A DNA stretch of 64,000 nt from Deinococcus hopiensis KR-140 (GTDB taxonomy: Bacteria; Deinococcota; Deinococci; Deinococcales; Deinococcaceae). Position 1 is the first letter of the stretch, and every line of letters starts with the position of its first letter. The position numbers were made by a program, and so were the translations under genes. The stretch lies in the NCBI GenBank assembly GCA_943327755.2, contig CALPYF020000009.1:1-64000 (forward strand), in the 5' to 3' direction. Under the pieces are notes generated by a model, which made no database searches, was not told the origin of the DNA, and saw nothing but the letters and a program-made list of their open reading frames with translations. Below are positions 60,045-64,000 of the stretch, piece after piece.

Positions 60045-62956
60045 GGAATACCTGCCTGGGTGGAGTGGGGAAGTGGGGTGTCGGGTGGAAGGGCGGGCGC
60101 CGGAAAGTGGAGGGTCACGGTCGTGCCCTGGCCAGTCTCGCTCGTGAGCGCCACCTCGCCGCCGTGGCAGCGCATGATCTCCTGCACGAGGCTGAGGCCC
60201 AGGCCCGTCCCCGGGATGTGCCCGGAGGTGTCGGCGCGGTAGAAGCGCTCGAAGACCCGGGCGCTCTGCTCCGGGGTGAGGCCCAGGCCCTGGTCCCGCA
60301 CCTGGACCGTCACCCCGCCCTGCGGGGCGGCGCTGACCTGGACGTGCACCGCGCCGCCCTGCGGGGAGTACTTGAAGGCGTTGGACAGGAGGTTCCCGAG
60401 GGCCTGCTGGAACTTGTCGGCGTCCACGTGACCATGCAGGTCCTCGGGCACGTGAAGGTGCAGGCGCGGGACGTCCACGGGCAGCGTGAAGGCCCGCGCG
60501 GCGCTGCGCACCAGGGGCGCCAGGGGCTGCGTGCGGAAGTCGAAGTCCTGCCGGTCGCGCGCCTCGATGCGGGACAGGTCGAGCAGGTCGCCCAGCAGGG
60601 TGATCAGGCGGCCTGCCTGGCGGTAGATCGTGTCGAGCAGGTCGCGGGTGGTGTCCGGGTCGAGGGAGCGGGTCAGGAGCAACTCCGTGAAGCCGTAGAT
60701 GCTGGTCATCGGGGTGCGCAGTTCGTGCGCGGCGGTGGACAGAAACTCGCTTTTCATCAGGCTGACGTCCGCTTCGGGCGTGATGTCGCGGAAGTACATG
60801 ACGGACCCCAGGCCTTCACCCGCGCCGCCCTGCATAACGCGCGTGGTGCGCTTGAGGACGCGCCGGGCGGGGCGGGTGACCTCGAGGGCGTCCCCGCCCA
60901 GCCCGGCCAGGGGCGCCGCGCCGCTGCGCTCAGTCAGCAGAACCTCCAGACCGGGCGCGTCCAGTCCGACGAGGCGCGCGCCGCTCAGGCCAGTCAGGCC
61001 CTCGAAGGCGGGGTTCACTTCCGTGATGCGGCCGTCCGGTCCGAAGGTCACGAAGCCGTCGGGGCTGACCTTGAACACCGAGTCGAGTTGCACGGTCCGG
61101 TCGCGCAGTTTCGCCTCGGCGGCGCGCCGCTCGGTGATGTCCCGCAGGAAGCCCGCGTAGCTGGGCGGCTCGGTCGGCAGGCGCGCCACGGACAGTTCCA
61201 CCGGGAAGTCCTGCCCGTCGGCGCGCCGCGCGAGCAGTTCCAGCCGCTGACCCAGGATGCGGTGCGGTTCACCCGCGCGGATGCGGGCCAGGCCACGCTC
61301 GTGGGCGGGTTGCAGGCCCTCCGGGACGATCAGGTCGACCATGCGCCGGCCGAGTGCGTGGCCGCGCGCCACACCGAAGAGCCGCTCGGCGGCCGGGTTG
61401 AATTCGGTGATGACGCCCCAGGCGTCGCCGGTGATGATGGCGTCCAGGGACGAGCCGATGATGGCCTTGAGCCGGGCTTCGCTGCCGCGCAGGAGCGCGT
61501 CGGCCTGTTGCCGCTCGGCCTGCGTCTGCGCCCACTGCCCGATCAGGCGCAGATAGTCCTCGTCCGCGGCCGTGAAGGGCAGCCCCGGCGCGCGGTGGAA
61601 GGTCAGGGCGCCCACGACGGCGCCGCCCACGCAGATGGGCGCGGCGATCACGTGACCGGCCGGCCCGGCCTGGCTGTCCGCGGCCCGGGCGCTCGCCGGT
61701 CCGGGGTCGCGGGCCGCCTGCACCGCCCCGGTCAGCAGGGCCGCGTGGACGGCCGGCGTGCGCGCGTGGTCCGGGCCGACCTGCCACGCCAAGTGCCACG
61801 CCTCGCCGCTGGGCGCGGCGTATGCCCCGGCGCCGCCGAACGCGGCGTGACCCAGGTGCAGCAGGCGAGTGACGGTGCGCCGCCACGGGTCGCTGCCGCC
61901 CGGGTCCGGCGCGGCCGGGTCGAGGTCGGGCGCGGCGGCCACGTCGTACAGCGCGCGCAGGCGCGCCTGCGCGCGCTTGAGGTCCGTCAGGTCGGTCAGG
62001 ACCGCGATCTGCCCGCCGCGCTGGCCCTCCTGCGCCCACGGCACCGCCGTCATGAGCACCTGCCGGTCCTGGCCGTCGGCGCGGCGCAGCGTGAGTTCCG
62101 TGACGTGGCGCGCGCTGGGCCCGTCCGTGCGGGGCAGGTCCGGCAGGGCCCGGGCGGCCGCCTCGCCGATCAGGGCCGCTGCCGGGCGGCCGACGAGCGC
62201 CGCGAACGCCGGGTTGACGTACGTGAAGTGGCCGCGCGCGTCGGTCACCATCAGGCCCTCCCCCATCGTCTCGGTCAGCTGCACGGCGAAATCCCGGTCG
62301 CGCTGCGCGGCCACCTGCGCGGCTTCCAGCGCGGCCCGCGCCTGCTCGGCGGCCCGGGTGCGGCCCACCTCGGCGTGCAGGGCGCGCGCGGCGCCGCGCA
62401 GCAGCAGCCACACGGTCACGGCGCTCACGCCCAGCAGCAGCAGGCCCAGTCCGGTCAGCGCCCGCTCGGCCGCGCGGAGGTTCGCGGCGATGCCGCTGCG
62501 CTGGGCGTTCAGGGCCTGCAGCGCCGCGCCGTACGTGTCGAGCGCGCCCGCCGTGACGCGCTCCATCCGCGCCGGGCCCGCCGGGCTGCTGAGCTGCGCC
62601 GGCGTGAGGCGCTGCAGGTCCTCGACGGCGGCGCGCAGCGCGGCGCGGCGCTGGGGGGGCAGCTGGTCCACGAGCGGCTCATCGGCCGCCACCTGACCCT
62701 TGGACTGCAGGATCGCCAGGGGCGTCTCGAGTTGCGGGGCGGACGCGCCACGGCCGACCAGGACCGTGACCTCAGCGGCCTGCCGCACGAATTCCGAGAA
62801 GGACCAGCCGGTGATGGATTCCCCGGAGAGGGTCGCGACGCGGTTGAGGGACCTGAACGTCGCGCTGAAGCCCAGGGCGGTGAGCAGCAGCGTGACGCCC
62901 AGCGCGAGGCTCAGCGGCGTGGCCCAGGCGCTGCGGGCGGTCGCGTGGCGGCCCAC
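60041..62956 (-). CDS. Membrane sensor histidine kinase with multiple PAS/GAF domains
   Basis: 971 aa. Membrane segments at about 13-31 (LSLALGVTLLLTALGFSATF) and about 165-187 (LTGLGLLLLGVSAVTVWLLL) flank an external helical sensor domain (about 35-160). Then PAS (about 225-340, TETMGEGLMVTDARGHFTYV), GAF (about 350-490), PAS (SSLDAIITGDAWGVITEFNP), PAS (VSPDGFVTFGPDGRITEVNP), HisKA (STAAHELRTPMTSIYGF) and HATPase (NLLSNAFKYSPQGG, GTGLGLSLVQEIMRCHGG). GTG 62956 starts 3 nt after the lipoprotein gene, which may supply its signal or ligand. Confidence 0.93.
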   Translation of the reverse strand: MGRHATARSAWATPLSLALGVTLLLTALGFSATFRSLNRVATLSGESITGWSFSEFVRQAAEVTVLVGRGASAPQLETPLAILQSKGQVAADEPLVDQLPPQRRAALRAAVEDLQRLTPAQLSSPAGPARMERVTAGALDTYGAALQALNAQRSGIAANLRAAERALTGLGLLLLGVSAVTVWLLLRGAARALHAEVGRTRAAEQARAALEAAQVAAQRDRDFAVQLTETMGEGLMVTDARGHFTYVNPAFAALVGRPAAALIGEAAARALPDLPRTDGPSARHVTELTLRRADGQDRQVLMTAVPWAQEGQRGGQIAVLTDLTDLKRAQARLRALYDVAAAPDLDPAAPDPGGSDPWRRTVTRLLHLGHAAFGGAGAYAAPSGEAWHLAWQVGPDHARTPAVHAALLTGAVQAARDPGPASARAADSQAGPAGHVIAAPICVGGAVVGALTFHRAPGLPFTAADEDYLRLIGQWAQTQAERQQADALLRGSEARLKAIIGSSLDAIITGDAWGVITEFNPAAERLFGVARGHALGRRMVDLIVPEGLQPAHERGLARIRAGEPHRILGQRLELLARRADGQDFPVELSVARLPTEPPSYAGFLRDITERRAAEAKLRDRTVQLDSVFKVSPDGFVTFGPDGRITEVNPAFEGLTGLSGARLVGLDAPGLEVLLTERSGAAPLAGLGGDALEVTRPARRVLKRTTRVMQGGAGEGLGSVMYFRDITPEADVSLMKSEFLSTAAHELRTPMTSIYGFTELLLTRSLDPDTTRDLLDTIYRQAGRLITLLGDLLDLSRIEARDRQDFDFRTQPLAPLVRSAARAFTLPVDVPRLHLHVPEDLHGHVDADKFQQALGNLLSNAFKYSPQGGAVHVQVSAAPQGGVTVQVRDQGLGLTPEQSARVFERFYRADTSGHIPGTGLGLSLVQEIMRCHGGEVALTSETGQGTTVTLHFPAPALPPDTPLPHSTQAGIP

Positions 62957-62959
62957 GGC

Positions 62960-63478
62960 TCAGTCCGGGCGTTCCTCGATGCCCTTGAGTTGCCACACCC
63001 ACGCGGAGTTGTAGACCGTCCGGTCGAGGGTGTACGCGTGGTACGGGAAGGTCAGGTACACCGGGCCGTAGTTGCGCAGTTCCAGCAGCTGCCCGCCCGA
63101 CGACAGCGCCACCACGACCGGCACGTCCTTGAGAGGCGCGAGCCGCAGGTCCGTGGCGTAGCGGTCGTGGGCGGTGAGGTGCACCGTCGCGCCGCGTGGA
63201 ATGCCGGCCGCGTCGAGCACGCTGCTGAGGAGCGGGCCGGTGTACTCGTAGACCTTGTTCTTACGGGACGGGTCCGGCGTCGTGATGCTCACGAGGCCGA
63301 GCGCCGCGAGTTGCGCGCGCGTGAACGTCACGGCCTTCCCCGCTGCGGGCGTCACGGTCAGCACCACCGGTCCGGGCGCCGTCAGACGCGGATCGGCACT
63401 GACCTTCTCGTAGGTGAGTGGCTGCGACCGACAGGCACACAGCGCCAGCACCACCGGCAACACATGGACGACACGCAT
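62960..63478 (-). CDS. Lipoprotein resembling the molybdopterin-binding (sulfite-oxidase-like) fold
   Basis: 172 aa. Lipoprotein signal MRVVHVLPVVLALCACRSQP with lipobox LALC. The mature part has AVTFTRAQLAALGLVSITTP and KVYEYTGPLLSSVLDAAGIP, phrases typical of oxidoreductase molybdopterin-binding-like domains, then VHLTAHDRYATDLRLAPLKD and YGPVYLTFPYHAYTLDRTVY. The cysteine that would ligate molybdenum is not seen, so it may be a non-catalytic sensor partner of the membrane kinase 3 nt downstream. Confidence 0.75.
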   Translation of the reverse strand: MRVVHVLPVVLALCACRSQPLTYEKVSADPRLTAPGPVVLTVTPAAGKAVTFTRAQLAALGLVSITTPDPSRKNKVYEYTGPLLSSVLDAAGIPRGATVHLTAHDRYATDLRLAPLKDVPVVVALSSGGQLLELRNYGPVYLTFPYHAYTLDRTVYNSAWVWQLKGIEERPD

Positions 63479-63600
63479 GTTCCCTGCACCTCCCCACGCC
63501 CGGGTGAACGTGTGTCTGTCATCCTGCGGCCCGGACTCCTACGATTTTCTTGCAGCCCGTTGAAAGACCTTTGCATGAGCGGGGCGCGTACCCTGCCCGC

Positions 63601-64000
63601 ATGTCCCGGCGTGACCGATCCCAGCCGAATCCCCCGGACGCCGCCCGGCGCGACCTGCCGGCGCATGACGAGCTGTACGCCGCGCAGCTCGAGATCTACG
63701 CGGCCGAGTTCGGGACGCTCTACCGCCGGTTCCGCCAGCAGTCTGCGGAACTGGAGGCCGCGACCCACGCGGTCGTGCACGCCTTCGTGGTGGCCCTGGG
63801 CGCGCATGATCCGTACACCCGGGATCACACCCAGCGGGTGCAGGCCAGCGCCGTGACACTGGCCGGTGCGCTCGGCTGGCGTGACGGCGCGTTGGAGGAC
63901 GTCCGGCTGGGCGCACTGCTGCATGACATCGGCAAGACGTCCGTATCCGACACGATCCTGCGCAAACCCGGACACCTGACCGACACGGAATTCCAGGCGA
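63601..64000 (+). CDS. HD-domain phosphohydrolase (HD-GYP-type), cut by the window end
   Basis: Only the first 133 codons are visible. A helical N-terminus (ELYAAQLEIYAAEFGTLYRR) leads into an HD domain: DPYTRDHTQRVQASAVTLAG, then LGALLHDIGKTSVSDTILRK with the metal-binding HD pair and PGHLTDTEF. This is the front of an HD-GYP-type domain, usually a cyclic-di-GMP phosphodiesterase; the diagnostic GYP motif would lie beyond the edge. ATG 63601 follows TACCCT (63589-63594) by 6 nt, so leaderless. Confidence 0.85.
   Translation, partial: MSRRDRSQPNPPDAARRDLPAHDELYAAQLEIYAAEFGTLYRRFRQQSAELEAATHAVVHAFVVALGAHDPYTRDHTQRVQASAVTLAGALGWRDGALEDVRLGALLHDIGKTSVSDTILRKPGHLTDTEFQA

Overview
The window is very GC-rich, with codons strongly favouring G or C in third position, GTG starts, GTGA/ATGA gene overlaps, and many genes whose -10 box lies only 5-9 nt before the start codon (leaderless style). 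Together with a biliverdin phytochrome related to that of Deinococcus radiodurans and a RepA-type initiator gene next to an iteron array, this points to a Deinococcus secondary replicon (megaplasmid or second chromosome).

Layout. (1) 1-1.6 kb: a GH18 chitinase with a chimeric-looking 5' end. (2) 1.7-4.5 kb: a soluble multi-sensor histidine kinase preceded by a small upstream ORF. (3) 4.6-27.3 kb: a contractile injection system (CIS) locus in two divergent operons. The leftward arm encodes sheath, tube, a tail-assembly-type protein, a 55-aa protein, a second tube-type protein and a giant proline-rich DUF4157/eCIS-core protein. The rightward arm encodes a Pvc16-type cap protein, gp25, baseplate J, a gpI-type tail protein fused to an FHA domain, a 1598-aa kinase-like/FHA/membrane/Ig-repeat protein, a tube adaptor, a VgrG-like spike and an AAA+ ATPase. 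No phage head, terminase or integrase genes are present. (4) 27.5-32.3 kb: a large protein of unknown function, a trans-sulfuration PLP enzyme and a MATE transporter. (5) 32.4-36.2 kb: a PaoABC-like three-subunit molybdenum aldehyde/xanthine oxidoreductase. (6) 36.3-36.9 kb: copZ-csoR with a clear promoter/operator. (7) 37-45 kb: a peptide-type ABC transporter divergent from GntR-anmK-murQ-serine hydrolase, read as a muropeptide/MurNAc recycling locus. (8) 45-49.2 kb: a GAF-GGDEF protein and an XRE/substrate-binding regulator with modAB. (9) 49.4-51.1 kb: btuF-cobO behind a cobalamin riboswitch and terminator. (10) 51.2-53.9 kb: a small unknown gene, the replication initiator and an origin with 11 iterons at mostly 33-bp spacing. 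(11) 54-59.6 kb: a bacteriophytochrome operon (response regulator, heme oxygenase, phytochrome kinase, response regulator, REC-PAS-GAF kinase). (12) 59.7-64 kb: another histidine kinase/regulator pair with a lipoprotein, and a truncated HD-domain gene at the window edge.

The most notable system is the CIS. Its baseplate operon carries an FHA-tagged baseplate protein and a membrane protein whose kinase-like domain has lost the catalytic Asp and the beta3 Lys, followed by an intact FHA domain, one membrane segment and nine Ig-like repeats. The layout recalls PpkA/Fha control of type VI secretion, but with a pseudokinase. It suggests a membrane docking or trigger device for this injection machine. 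That role is inference.
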